Of a stretch of 64,000 nt of DNA, positions 33,760 to 44,560 are shown piece after piece. Position numbers and translations under genes: made by a program. The first letter of the stretch is position 1. Each line of letters opens with the position of its first letter. The notes beneath the pieces are model-generated. The model had not been told where the DNA came from and made no database searches. It saw only the letters and a list, made by a program, of their open reading frames with translations. The stretch lies in NCBI RefSeq assembly GCF_002865645.1, contig NW_020194557.1:248001-312000 (forward strand). Reading direction: 5' to 3'. This DNA comes from Hyaloscypha bicolor E (lineage: Eukaryota; Ascomycota; Leotiomycetes; Helotiales; Hyaloscyphaceae).

Positions 33760-36700
33760 TCACTGCATGACACTCTGCCTCCACCTCTCCACCATATCAA
33801 TCTGCCCCTGATTCAGCGGCTGCATCATGCCCATGTTCATGCCATTCATCGCCATACCCGGCATATAGCTCATCTGCATCCCCGGATACGCCACCGCATA
33901 CGGATTCGCAAACATCTGATTTCCCCACATCGCCCCATTCACATTTCCCACGCCCAAACTAGGCTGCGGGAACATCGCCTGGTTGCCATATCCAAAACCC
34001 CCATTCCGCATCTGCATCTGCTGCTGAGGGGGCACAATACCACCCTGCCCATCATTATAAGTCCCACTCTTAAATCCACCACTGCTCGCACGCTGGTGAT
34101 GCCCAAGACCAGCGCCCGCGATGTTGAAATCAAACATCGTGCTCGACCTCTGCACGCTAGCTTTTTCATGCAAACCCAGCAATCCACCAACTGGTTTCTC
34201 GTAAGATGCGTTGCGGCTTGCTCCCGCTGACGGATGGGCTTGCAGAATATTGGCCATGCTGCGCCTTTTGCTAATCTCGGGCCGTTGTAAGGGAGGGGTA
34301 TCGCCAGCTGCTGCTCCGGCACCGACTTCCTTCTCGCGTGCCGCGCGCTCGGCTTGTAAGCGTTTGCGGCGCTGGCCGAGGGTTTCTTCTTCCTCTGGTC
34401 CAGCGAAGGTGGAGATTTCTTTCCCTTTTCCTTTCGGATCTTTTACATCGAGCAGGTCCCCACCGAATTGGGACATCAGCTCGGAAGTGAAATCCCCGGA
34501 TACCGGTCGGGCTGAGGGCAGGCCATTATCGACTGCTGCTTCGTCTTTCAACTGGCGGACTCGCTCGGCGAGCGTCTCGCCTTCTTCTTCAGGCGGCTGG
34601 GGTGAGGAGATGTGCATCTTGGTCGAGGCGCGGGGTATTGAAGGTCGGCCTTGGAGTCGGTCTCGTCGGCGGCTCAGGGGCTCATTGTCTTCCATATCGC
34701 GACGCTCCATGAGGCCCATGGGTCGATTTGGATCCCGGACTTCCTTTTTGGCGTAGAGCATGGCTAGCGGGATATCTTCGTCGTTGTTCATGCCGTCTTC
34801 TGGTTGCTGAACAGAGGAATCTTCCCAGGCAAGAGCAACGCGCTTGTGTTTCCGAGACTTCTGTTCGACTTGTGCAACTGCATCCATTTCGAGAAGAGTT
34901 GAATGCATGCCATTGGGGAATGACGAGAGTAAGGGGCGGGTTCTCTGCTTTTGCTGTTGTTTGCGTAATTGGAGTTCAGCGAGGAGAGTGGTTGGAGCAC
35001 CGTAATAAACCTCGTTATGGCTTTGTCCCTCATCAGATTCTGCGTCATTATCTCCTTCTCCATTTTCCTGCAGTGGACTTGTGTCCTGTTCATCTTCCTC
35101 GCCATCTTCGATTGGTAATCTGACCTTGCTTTCTACAACTCCCGACATCGTAGCCCGGCTTTTCTCCTGATCTGAATTGAGCAAATCAGTGCTGCTTCCC
35201 CGCCTTCCACGAAGAAGAATACTAAATGTGCTTGTACGTTTCTTCGATGGTTCAGCCAATGTAGTGCTTGTCCGACTGTGCTTCATAGGTTCTCGCCCAT
35301 ACACTTCAGCTCCAAGGTGTCCTGCGAAGGTGTGGTCTGTGAATGCTGTCACAGGTGCATATGCTGAAGCGTCAAGAATACTGTCCAGTGTAGCCACAGC
35401 AGATTGCTCCTTTAATTCGACAGTTTGATTCGCTGCTGGCAGTTCAAAATAGGTGCTTGCCCTCAGCTGCGGTGGCATATGTGATAGATCCTGCGTAAGC
35501 CGCCTTCCTCCCATGCTTGCTCTCTGATGTTGTGGAATATATTCCTGCTGTAATACCGGATCATCTTCTACCAATTCCGTCGCCTTCTCGTCCTCGAGCA
35601 CATCCGGAAGCCACACTGCGGATTGTCGAGCTGCGGGAGGTATACTGCTCAGAACTTGTGATCTTCTCTTGTCCTTTGCCATTGAGGAGGGATTTTTCGA
35701 TAACTTTTGTGGGAGATTCAGCATCATTGGGACTGGTGCCGGATAATAAACCATCTCCTGGCCGGTACTCGGATCTGCATATGATTGTGGTCTCGCCATC
35801 GATCGATTCCCTAAAAGGACCTTCCTCTGCGTATCATTCGAATTGTTCGACTCGTCTCCGGACACTGTCCTCTGCTGAAGAGGAGCCGAGTGTATGCCAT
35901 CAAAGTCTGCGAATATCTTGTCATGCTCAAATGTGTTGGTCGATGTAGATATTGTGGGCCAATCCTGCACTTCGTTCGCCATCGGAACTTTTCCCTCCAC
36001 TGCAGGGGTTTCAAGAAGGTTGGAGCTTGGTTTCGCAAAGGTTGAAGATTCTTCGTTCATCCCGGCGATTGATGCTGATTGAGGCATTGTTGGCGAGGTG
36101 GGTGGTATCGAGGAGTCCTTGTTGACAAAGGAGTCGAGAGGCCGTCCTTCAAGCTCGGGCTCAGGACGGGACCCGAATCTTGACCCTTTCGACATTGAGT
36201 GTCCGCGGCCGCTGCCTGTCGTAAAAGAACCGCCTGGCGACATTATGTACCCTGCAGGGGAGAATCCGCCGGATCGTGCTGCAGAATTGACTTCGACAAT
36301 CGAGGAAGCGTTGGAAACCTGTCTTACCACCACTGGTATGCTCTGGGAAGACAACAATGAGGATCTGCGGCTGTCAGAGCGCTTCTGTTGGTCGTGTAAT
36401 TCTTTTATAGCATCTTCAATGGAAGAGGTCATGCTCAGTCGTTCTGCTGTCTTCTCGAGATGCTCAATGTTGCTGGTGTAAGCCCCTTGAAGAGTCTGCA
36501 GATCTGGCGTCGGATGCCGTAGTGCTATACTCCGTCCCGAGGCCGTTCGCAAAATTGACTTCGAAGAAGTTGGTTGTGATGGGAATGTTGATTGGGCTGT
36601 GGCTGAATATGCTGGGCTGCCGGGTCTGCGAGTCCGTGGTTGTGGAAACCGGAGCTCAATTGGAAAGGTTTCACTGGTCGGTAGAGTGTGTTTTCGCTCC

Positions 36701-37125
36701 GTCGACGGGGCTACTGGCATGTCCTTTTCTTCGAAATCACCCTCTTCTACCAAAGAATAGCTTGCCGTTGTCGCATTTCTATTCCTGATTCCGTTGCTGG
36801 GTCCACGGCTCCTCCTGTACCTTGAATACGAGGCTCGATGGGGCGGAGGTAGTGGCGGTATTGAAGCGAGCCCAGTTGGCGACGCAGCACCAGTCGAATC
36901 GTCGTCGCCATCGCCGTCGAGATCATCCTGCTCAACAGCATCGTAAATACCCATCGTGGGTAGGCCAAAGGTCATGAAGCTGGCAAGCGACGCGTTTTGG
37001 CGGTGGTAGCCAGTGTCGAGTTCCAGCTTCCCAGTGTTGGGGGCCTGCCCGAACTTTATTCCCTCCTCCCTTCCTTTCCTCGCCCGATCCTGCGCGCGGC
37101 GGATTTGGTGTGGATGGCTGCGCAC
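33760..37125 (-). CDS. Large disordered fungal protein of unknown function
   Basis: An open frame of 1121 codons. The first codon of the frame is GTG at 37125; the first true ATG in frame is at 36975 (MTFGLPTMGIYDAVEQD). Because NTGKLELDTGYHRQNASLAS upstream of that ATG looks conserved, I suspect a small first exon with an AG acceptor near 37050. The protein is low-complexity and mostly disordered: Ser/Pro/Arg-rich to residue 600, then acidic patches. Two short charged helices follow, GETLAERVRQLKDEAAVDNG and EEETLGQRRKRLQAERAARE, and a Met/Gly/Asn-rich tail ends QIDMVERWRQSVMQ. I know no function. It looks intact. It could be a cytoskeletal or polarity scaffold, but that is a guess. Confidence 0.75.
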   Translation of the reverse strand: MRSHPHQIRRAQDRARKGREEGIKFGQAPNTGKLELDTGYHRQNASLASFMTFGLPTMGIYDAVEQDDLDGDGDDDSTGAASPTGLASIPPLPPPHRASYSRYRRSRGPSNGIRNRNATTASYSLVEEGDFEEKDMPVAPSTERKHTLPTSETFPIELRFPQPRTRRPGSPAYSATAQSTFPSQPTSSKSILRTASGRSIALRHPTPDLQTLQGAYTSNIEHLEKTAERLSMTSSIEDAIKELHDQQKRSDSRRSSLLSSQSIPVVVRQVSNASSIVEVNSAARSGGFSPAGYIMSPGGSFTTGSGRGHSMSKGSRFGSRPEPELEGRPLDSFVNKDSSIPPTSPTMPQSASIAGMNEESSTFAKPSSNLLETPAVEGKVPMANEVQDWPTISTSTNTFEHDKIFADFDGIHSAPLQQRTVSGDESNNSNDTQRKVLLGNRSMARPQSYADPSTGQEMVYYPAPVPMMLNLPQKLSKNPSSMAKDKRRSQVLSSIPPAARQSAVWLPDVLEDEKATELVEDDPVLQQEYIPQHQRASMGGRRLTQDLSHMPPQLRASTYFELPAANQTVELKEQSAVATLDSILDASAYAPVTAFTDHTFAGHLGAEVYGREPMKHSRTSTTLAEPSKKRTSTFSILLRGRRGSSTDLLNSDQEKSRATMSGVVESKVRLPIEDGEEDEQDTSPLQENGEGDNDAESDEGQSHNEVYYGAPTTLLAELQLRKQQQKQRTRPLLSSFPNGMHSTLLEMDAVAQVEQKSRKHKRVALAWEDSSVQQPEDGMNNDEDIPLAMLYAKKEVRDPNRPMGLMERRDMEDNEPLSRRRDRLQGRPSIPRASTKMHISSPQPPEEEGETLAERVRQLKDEAAVDNGLPSARPVSGDFTSELMSQFGGDLLDVKDPKGKGKEISTFAGPEEEETLGQRRKRLQAERAAREKEVGAGAAAGDTPPLQRPEISKRRSMANILQAHPSAGASRNASYEKPVGGLLGLHEKASVQRSSTMFDFNIAGAGLGHHQRASSGGFKSGTYNDGQGGIVPPQQQMQMRNGGFGYGNQAMFPQPSLGVGNVNGAMWGNQMFANPYAVAYPGMQMSYMPGMAMNGMNMGMMQPLNQGQIDMVERWRQSVMQ

Positions 37126-37560
37126 TCAGCAACAGAAGCAGGGCAAGGATAATTGATTGCGCTGTTGCGGTTGCCCAGAGGTTAATCTCACGTATCTTCT
37201 CCAGTGGCCCACTTTGTCCCTCTCTCCCACCCAAAAATGCCAATCAGCGGGTGATATGCAGACCCTCGATAGCTGCAAATCTCGCTGGTGATTCGACCCT
37301 GCAGCCGAACCCGATTCAGTCATTCAAGTCATGCCTATCTCGACGTAATACGAAGTACGGTAACCGACATCCCTGCGAGGCGAGAATCCCTATCATTTTC
37401 AACACTTGCCACCTAAATCACAAATATCTCAGTTCAAAATAACATAATTCTATTTACAACGCTCTAGTCTCATTCTTAACTATCTCTTATTCCTACTTAT
37501 GTATTTTCCTCCAAATAATTTATATAGAGCTTGATTGATTATACTTTGATTATCCATTAT
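37126..37560. other. Presumed 5-prime region of the disordered-protein gene
   Basis: Possible first exon or promoter. Short unsupported frames only. The stretch right of 37440 is AT-rich. Confidence 0.35.
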
Positions 37561-37692
37561 TGTTACGTGGCACCAGTCACGTGGTGCCACTGCACGTAAT
37601 TTAGCGTGTAGCCAGTGCATTTAGCCAGGCAAACAGCCTTCAGCTCAATTCAAGCTCTTTACCACCACTGCAACAACCACCTTATCGTGACA
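37561..37692. mobile_element. Short LTR-like element, subfamily B copy 2 (132 bp)
   Basis: Begins TGTTACGTGGCACCAGTCAC and ends CCTTATCGTGACA. The perfect 5-bp duplication ATTAT lies at 37556-37560 and 37693-37697. It is a close copy of 19113-19243. It holds an inverted GGCACCA...TGGTGCC around a CACGTG box. It ends 505 bp upstream of the start codon of HET gene 2. Confidence 0.78.
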
Positions 37693-38197
37693 ATTATGCT
37701 TTATGTTGTGATCTTAAGATATGCTTTTTCTATGCTTTAATAATATTCTCGTGGCTTAAAACTCAAGGAAGATTTAGGGAAAATGAGTCTAATTATTGTA
37801 GAATAATTCTTTTGGACTTATATTAAAAAGGAGGAAAGTTTCCTGCAAGAGAGTCGGGCGATCTGTGAAGGTGCGAAATACAGCTCGGCTATATTTGCTA
37901 TTTTCTAATTTTAGAGCCTCAGGCATTAAAATCAACGGTAGCTGGGGTGGAGAAAAATGGCCGTTCTGCCTCAGGCCTCGAACCCAGCTTCCCCACTCAG
38001 ACATAAAAGTTTTGCTGCGCCTCAGTGGGCCGGTTCAAGTCGCCAGCCACATTGATGCCCGCATGTGGTCCGTGCCAAGGACAAGCATCCACTCTGATCT
38101 ACACCTTTTGATACTCTTTCTACTCCGTCTATGGCGACCAGCGTACATCGTCAACGACCTAAAACATTGTGCGACTCAATACACAGACTCCAGAAAG

Positions 38198-39988
38198 ATG
38201 GCAGAATCAAATACACATATAAATAGTAGATGCTTTACCTATCAATCTCTCGGCAGCAGGCGAGCGATCAGGCTGATCAAATTTCTGCCTGGCACAACCC
38301 CGGTATGCCAGATGTTCAGCGTTGAAGTTGAGAAAGCCCCACCGTACATCGCCCTTTCATACACCTGGGGATCTAAATGCCTGGAAAGAAAACTCAAAGT
38401 CGATGATTGTGATCTCCCGATCACTAAAAACTTAGCTGAGGCGATCGACGAAATTTTTGTCTTCGTAAGAGAAGCAAGGTTATCGTTCTGGGCCGACTCG
38501 GTATGCATCAATCAGACAGATGTTCACGAGCGAGGCAGACAGGTGCAACTTATGAGTACGATATATCGGTCAGCGGAGTTAGTCTTAATCTGGCTAGGAC
38601 CGGCTCAGGATGACAGCGACATGGTGTTCGATAAAATTAAGGAATGGAAATCAAGATTTGATGAACTGAAGCTGCAGCATGGTGGCTCCGATGAACTAGC
38701 AGTTACAAGCATCACTAGCGAAGATTCGTTTTTCTTCGGTCCCCACGGATCACATGCGCATCGAGTACAAGAGGCGTTCCGAATGATATGCCGTCGAAGC
38801 TGGTGGAAAAGAGCATGGATAGTTCCGGAGGGAACTGTGGCAAGTCCTGCGAGAACAGTATTGTTCTGTGGGAGTCGCATGATAAATTGGGAATGCCTGC
38901 GAGCAGCGTTACAGATTACTCATCATGTCAGCCATTATCAAGAAGAGGGAACGGGCTTGAATCTCGAAGACGGAATGGCGATTCGACTTGATTCATTCCG
39001 GAAAGAGAGAGAAACCGGCGGAATGGTTCGACTATTACAAGTCCTTCGAACTATGCGGCCATATGAGTGCGAGGATCCTCGGGACAAGGTATATGCATCT
39101 CTCGGCATGGCGATGGACACCGTCGAAGACGACATTGTTCCAGATTACACCAAAACGTGCGCAGAGGTTTACTGTGAAGTTGTACGCTTTTCAATATCAT
39201 CATCACGCACCCACTCTTTGGATTTTCTCGGCCATGTTATGAGATCGTGTCCGGGATCTGTTTTTGAATATGAGGCTGACAACACGTTGCCATCCTGGGT
39301 TCCGGACTGGAGATTTCAAGCTTCGTTTTTCCCATTGGAGAAGTTTCTAGATATGGATAGTTTTGTGACCGAAGGGGTCTATAATGCAAGTGGATCCCTC
39401 TCTGGCGAATGCAACACTATTGAATCTGCTCAGTTACTCCTGCAAGGATCCATACTTGACTACATTACCGAGGTATGGAGAGTGTGCGAATGGAACCTAT
39501 CATTTGGGGGCTTGACATGCGAGCAATCATGGATGCCGACAGAACGAGACTCGAAGTATGCTACTGGAGGAACCCTCATGGAAGCATATAACCACACTCT
39601 ACTCGCAGATGTCGGGAGACAGAATTATGACAGGGATGGTGAACTATCACGCGGTTGTGCCGTCGACTGGGAACTTCTTGATATGGATAAAAGTAAGATG
39701 ACTGCTCTAGAGCGTCAGAGGCAGAGCTGGATGCTCATAGATGTGAAGGCAATGACTTTTGGGCGAAGATTATTCCAAACAAGTCGCGGATTCATTGGAC
39801 TGGGGCCTGCAGCATGCAATTTAAATGACAATGTCTGTGTCCTACTCGGAGGGCAAGTACTCTATGTGCTGAGGGAGTATTGCAATATCGGCTACGAGTT
39901 TATTGGGGAGTGCTATGTTCATGGTATGATGGACGGTCAAGCACTGGAAGATGAATCATTCTCTAAGAAGAAGTTTGTCATTGTGTAA
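38198..39988 (+). CDS. HET-domain (heterokaryon incompatibility) protein 2
   Basis: The open frame starts at 37865, but the ATG at 38198 (MAESNTHINS) gives a normal HET protein of 596 residues. The HET domain spans about residues 48-205: YIALSYTWGSK (50-60), FWADSVCINQTDVHERGRQV (98-116), STIYRSAELVLIWLG, and SWWKRAWIVPEGTVA, where the usual RxWxxQE block reads RAWIVPE. That Gln-to-Pro change may matter for the fold. The C-terminal half has the common DPRDKVYASLGMA and VPDYTKT motifs, and a late block around TALERQRQSW. No membrane segment is seen. It is a different branch from HET protein 1 at 23-24.6 kb; the two share only the domain. No frame break is present. Confidence 0.9.
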   Translation: MAESNTHINSRCFTYQSLGSRRAIRLIKFLPGTTPVCQMFSVEVEKAPPYIALSYTWGSKCLERKLKVDDCDLPITKNLAEAIDEIFVFVREARLSFWADSVCINQTDVHERGRQVQLMSTIYRSAELVLIWLGPAQDDSDMVFDKIKEWKSRFDELKLQHGGSDELAVTSITSEDSFFFGPHGSHAHRVQEAFRMICRRSWWKRAWIVPEGTVASPARTVLFCGSRMINWECLRAALQITHHVSHYQEEGTGLNLEDGMAIRLDSFRKERETGGMVRLLQVLRTMRPYECEDPRDKVYASLGMAMDTVEDDIVPDYTKTCAEVYCEVVRFSISSSRTHSLDFLGHVMRSCPGSVFEYEADNTLPSWVPDWRFQASFFPLEKFLDMDSFVTEGVYNASGSLSGECNTIESAQLLLQGSILDYITEVWRVCEWNLSFGGLTCEQSWMPTERDSKYATGGTLMEAYNHTLLADVGRQNYDRDGELSRGCAVDWELLDMDKSKMTALERQRQSWMLIDVKAMTFGRRLFQTSRGFIGLGPAACNLNDNVCVLLGGQVLYVLREYCNIGYEFIGECYVHGMMDGQALEDESFSKKKFVIV

Positions 39989-40830
39989 CTAGGCGTTGAA
40001 ATGTTAGAAAAGCAGGTAGTTCTAGGCAGAAGTACCATTTAGCAATACCTAATAGGCAGTAAATTAGGGGCCTGGCAGGCAGCGGGATCGTTGGGTTATA
40101 TATTGGTCTCTTATGTCCGGTGGTTTTATGTCTAATTCGTTGTCTAGTTAATCCTAAGATTATATGTCCACCCAGCTAATATACCTGATTTCGCAACAGT
40201 GCATTCGGCTTTTTGTTATTCCGTTTTTCGGGCGCTAGGAAGAAAGGTTAATCCGTGTTTGTTTACTAATACCTTTCGTAAGTTCACTTATCTTTATCCC
40301 GTGTGTTATGCGGCTTTCTTTTTATCAAGGGGTGTTTTTGCTTCGTGCTTCGTAACAGCAGCGTTTAAGCACTTTCCTGGCGTTTTGCTTTTTGATCTAC
40401 AGCCTACACGTTACCTTAAAAAGGTATGATTTATCTTAATTCCAAAGCCTTGGCCAATTTTGAAGGTTTCGTGTGAGCCGCAGGCTGGCACCCATGTACG
40501 AAGTATCCGTGCACGAATGCATGATTGAGCATGCATTCAAAAAGTTGACTAATTGCTTAGTAATGTGCTTAGCTTTCAATTCAATGCCTGAGGCTTACAA
40601 GATTATTTTAGCCACAGTGAGGCCGGGGTGGCGGCGCAGCGCCTTCACAAGAGGCAACTAGAGCCGAGAATATTTCCGACTTTCACAGACCAGGAGATTG
40701 TCTCCCATGAAATTGCTCCACCGTTTAATTCGCAGCATCTAAAAAATATTTACAAACTATATAAATCAACTATTGTTGACTTTATTTGAGTTTCAAGGAA
40801 CGAGAATATCGTTAATGGATAGAAAGTGTA
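39989..40830. other. Gene-free stretch
   Basis: AT-rich with short frames lacking any domain. No terminal repeats were found before 40831. Confidence 0.35.
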
Positions 40831-40977
40831 TCCCTTCGTCTGGCGAGACATAGTCCACGCTAGCAAGGGGGCCTGGCTCAGACTGGAAAGTCGTAGCTTC
40901 GGTTAGTCATCCATTGCCTTTTCGCCCTGTGCCAGGCCCCCTTGCTAGCGTGGACTATGTCTCGCCAGACGAAGGGA
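40831..40977. mobile_element. Perfect-hairpin MITE (147 bp) with 47-bp inverted arms
   Basis: The left arm 40831-40877 (starting TCCCTTCGTCTGGCGAGACA) and the right arm 40931-40977 are exact inverted copies, separated by a 53-bp spacer. TA lies on each side (40829-40830 and 40978-40979), giving 49 matching bases if counted. Exact arms imply a recent arrival or strong selection on the hairpin. It is a single copy in this window. No coding frame. Confidence 0.82.
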
Positions 40978-41081
40978 TAGTAGAATAAAGTTAGGTTAGA
41001 AAGTTAGATTATTAACGCATGTTAGATAAATCTTTACAAAGGTTCTCTTAAAGAGATTTTACAGTCAAGAAACAGAAACGT

Positions 41082-42041
41082 TTAAATAAGAGATTCATGT
41101 GTTTGGAATAAGGCGATATATGATTTTGTGTTGAGATTTTCGCGGTCAAGGTGAAGTAGTCGGGTGTACTGCGGGCTATCGGTGGATTCGACTGTACTCA
41201 CTGGATGTGTGCAGGCCACAAGAGGGCAGGTTTGATCCAGGCATTCAGGCTGCGTATCCGCCTCGGGTAATGAGATTAAGGTGATGGAGCTTGCTGATCC
41301 TGTTGCTGCCCCTGATGTGGTTACTAACTCATTAGTAGAGACAGCAAGATCTGCTTTTTCGTCAGTTGGGAACGGCTCCGGAGCTGGCGAGACATGCTGC
41401 AGATTCTCCTCAACGATAGAGGCTGAGCTCTCAACTGGCAGATGGCTGTCAACCAGAGCCATGTCATTATTCGGTGGCGGGGAGTGCTCTTCGAGCATGA
41501 CAGACTGGGGGGGGGACGGAATTTCCCCTGGACTGGTGGATGTGGTAGCACTGTGGTTGAGATCATCTGAGACTCTGAGCGAGTCGATCTTCTCTTGCGA
41601 GGAATTCTGACGAGATCCGCCTCGACGTCTCGGTAAAGAGACCTTCTTTGTTCTGCCCGAGCCCCGTGTCGTTATTCCCGTGTAACTGTCTGGCCGAGGA
41701 CGTTTCTCGGGTCGTTGAGGAGGGCTCTGAGGCGGCGTATTGGCATTAGCCGCGACCTTGATGGGGCGGAGGGGGTGTCTTCGAGTATAATGATGGGATT
41801 GGAAGGTGTATCTCCCTCGCGGCGTATCTTGACTCGATGGTGGCGGACAAGAGACAAGTAAGTAGTCTGTTTATCCGGATTTCATAGGAGACTTACACGC
41901 CTGGAAGATACTGTCGATCTGCTGGTCGGATAGTCCAGAGACTTCTTCGACAATAGAACTGTCCAGGGAGACCTCGCAGAGTCGGTCCTGCTCATCTAAC
42001 GACACCCAACAGCCCAGAAACACACGTTTGTAGCCTGTCAT
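41082..42041 (-). CDS. Unrecognised two-exon gene, disordered basic/acidic protein
   Basis: Exons 42041-41897 and 41827-41082 (intron of 69 nt, GTAAGT donor, CAAG acceptor) give a 296-residue frame. The first 48 residues (MTGYKRVFLGCWVSLDEQDR, then LCEVSLDSSIVEEVSGLSDQ, then QIDSIFQA) look folded. The rest is Ser/Pro/Arg-rich, with a basic region PPQRPEKRPRPDSYTGITTR followed by RGSGRTKKVSLPRRRGGSR, then an acidic Ser/Glu tail. Such basic patches suggest nuclear or nucleic-acid contact. A much shorter intron (30 nt) also keeps frame but is unlikely. I know no family. It is divergent from the gene at 42454, with 412 bp between the starts. No lesions are seen. Confidence 0.6.
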
Positions 42042-42453
42042 CTTGAAGCACTGCTGAACAGATCACTAGCGCTGCCGCGGATGTTATGGCGAGTTGAAAT
42101 TGGATATGCGCGCGTGGGGAACGAAAGTTCACCCAAACAAGTTTGGGAAATGCTGAGTCAGCGGAAGCGACCAAGTCCCAAGCACTGTTTGGGAATTCAC
42201 GACTCACTCACAGCCGTCCTAGCAATACACCGTTTGACTATTGTTGATAACAACGCTCTCTTCGATATCTGCTGCCGGAACCAGAAATATCCAACGACCG
42301 TCTTCGGGCACCTCAAACCCATTTGGGAAATAATCAAAAGACGCAGAGCTTATGGGCCACTGTGTCCCTGGGGACAATTTTCATGGGATTGCACTAGAAA
42401 TTATTTCTTTGTCCTTTATCTAAAGCCAGAATTACTACCTCAAACGTTATACA

Positions 42454-43655
42454 ATGTCCATTCCTACTACGCACGATGTTGAAGGGCAAATGGTAGTGCA
42501 ACACAACCGAGCAAGAAGACCACGGTGCTTTTCAGATTGCAGGCAATCACATGCTTCGGCTCTGTCTGAAGTCGCCCTTCTATTGCGCTCTGAAAACTGT
42601 GCGAGCCTTTCAGATCGAGCAGGACAGTGCTGCTTCCTTTGTCTCCAGGGGAGGAAAATTGGCCAGTATACCGTTCAGGTTCCCTGTACGCGACCGAGGC
42701 GCCGTACCAGGGGCCATAAGCTATCAACTGAAGTGTCTAAGGATGGAAGTCAGCACCTTGTGAAGGTTCTAGGGGGAGAAATCTACAAAGAGCTCAGCCC
42801 CAGGGAGAAAGCCTGTGAAAGCGATGCCGCGATTTACCAGAGACTAGAAGAGGCGTGTTTCCAAGATCAGGGCAAGTGGAAAAGGTGGCTTCCTTTCTAT
42901 GGAATCACCAACGTGAGAGAGGTCAACGTGAGATGATGAAACCACAACGAATTGTGCGTTTTACTGACTGCGAAAATTGCAGTTCCAGTTTGTCGGAGTA
43001 GTGGAGCGAGATGGCAGATTCCCTATCCACATGACGTCTGTTGACATTGACAAAGTTCGGGAAGAACAAGATCGCATAATTGCACTGGGACCCGGCCGCA
43101 TCGATTACGAGTTGGATGAGGTGTGCCTAGGTGAATATTGGCATAGCACCAGATGTCAAAATATGATGGACTTTCTGTCAGAGCCATGTATGCAGGTGCA
43201 AATCGAAGCGGCGCGGCAGCGCAAGAAAAAGCTCACCATGATCCATCTACTAAGAGACTGCGCACGAGACCCATATAATGCTAACGGATTGAATACTTTG
43301 GAAGGCATGGCGCAAGAGAGCTGCATTCTCGATATAGAGTAAGGACGCCATCTTCTTTGCGTGGCAATCGTGATAACTTGACAGGGGACCTAATCGAACT
43401 GCCGTACCAGAGTGTCACCACCAGTACAATGGGACTGACGAAGTACGTGGGTTAGAGTTCGTTTTGGGATGGCAGCTTGATCGTATGGCTTGCATTCTGC
43501 CATTCAACATCGCCTGGACCTGGCTTGGCCTGGCTGTAATCTGGCTTTGTGTAGCTGCCTGGGCAGGCCCAACAAGAGACTGGGCCACTGCAATGGCTTT
43601 CGGACAGCTCCTTGCGGCTTCTGTATCCCTTCTATTTCTTTATACGATGGACTAG
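42454..43655 (+). CDS. Unrecognised three-exon protein with a two-helix C-terminal membrane anchor
   Basis: Exons 42454-42927, 42983-43338 and 43385-43655 sum to 1101 nt, or 366 residues. The junctions give REVN-FQFVGVVERDGR and LDIE-GPNRTAVPECHH. The body has conserved-looking blocks KWKRWLPFYGITNVREVN, PGRIDYELDEVCLGEYWHS and LEFVLGWQLDRMACILPFNI. Two hydrophobic helices close the protein: ILPFNIAWTWLGLAVIWLCV and WATAMAFGQLLAASVSLLFL. It therefore probably sits in an internal or plasma membrane with a long soluble N-terminus. Proteins of this shape occur repeatedly in fungal genomes without a named function. The start ATG at 42454 is the first in frame. A Cys-rich stretch near residues 49-64 may be extra. 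The gene looks intact. Confidence 0.72.
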
Positions 43656-44560
43656 AACATTAGAAGTCCCTATACTGCGGAGGGAGTGCGTGGTATGCTA
43701 TATACAGATGGATTTCCGAGCCCAGCTCTGGATTAAATAAGACACGAACTCCTGTGCTAAGATCGCCCAAAAAAATACCTTTTCCTGAAATAGAAGTTTC
43801 CTCCGCCTATTCTTTTCCCTTCTGGTCTCCTCCCTTCTTTGTTCCTGGTTTTGCATTTGATGATTTAACTATGGGCTCTTCAAGCTTGGAATAATACCTC
43901 AGGGTAGATGGGCAGATGGATGGGTTTCGGGACCTGATGGGACTTCGACTGAATTAGATAACGGTCTAAGTAAAAAGAGGAGTAGATGGGGATGGTGTAG
44001 TTGGATGTCTTCTATTTTCTTGCTTGTAACAGATTATGAATTTATGCCAAATTATAACCTCGCGCCAATAGGTATCCTTATACTAGAATATGAACTCATA
44101 CCTATTGTCATCCGCATTGCGCTGTCACCTCTCCATGTATTCGAAAAGTGCCGCCCATGCTTCGCACATGCGGAGGAACACTTCGCAGGAGGGTTCGGAG
44201 GAGGGTTCACAGCCTCAGCGCCTCAGATGAAAGCCCCATCCTAAAACTCCCACTCATCTGCGTATCTACAACTAGATCCTGGGTGGTTCCCATCCCGCCA
44301 CCTCCCTCTCCTCCCTGTCTTATCTTGCCTATTATGCGGAACTCCTCTAGCCTCGATTAATAACTGTTATGATGAGCTATTACCACCGACAATGATGTCT
44401 CCTGGGCATTGGGTTGGGGACCAGAAAGCGCCTCGGTTTAATGATCGTCATCATCTTCAGGTTCTGGTTCCGAGTCAGAGATGAGTACAAGCTCGAGAGG
44501 CTGGGCAGAAATCGACAGAGATGACTTTCCAGCCGATGCTCGAACTAGCTTTCTAGGACG
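43656..44560. other. Gene-free stretch
   Basis: No gene. The frame 44005-44244 has no domain. It contains a GGAGGGTTCGGAGGAGGGTT duplication near 44189-44208. Confidence 0.35.

Noticed and set aside
41867..41896. A 30-nt intron in the 41082-42041 gene
   Set aside because: Too short for this genome; a 69-nt alternative keeps frame.
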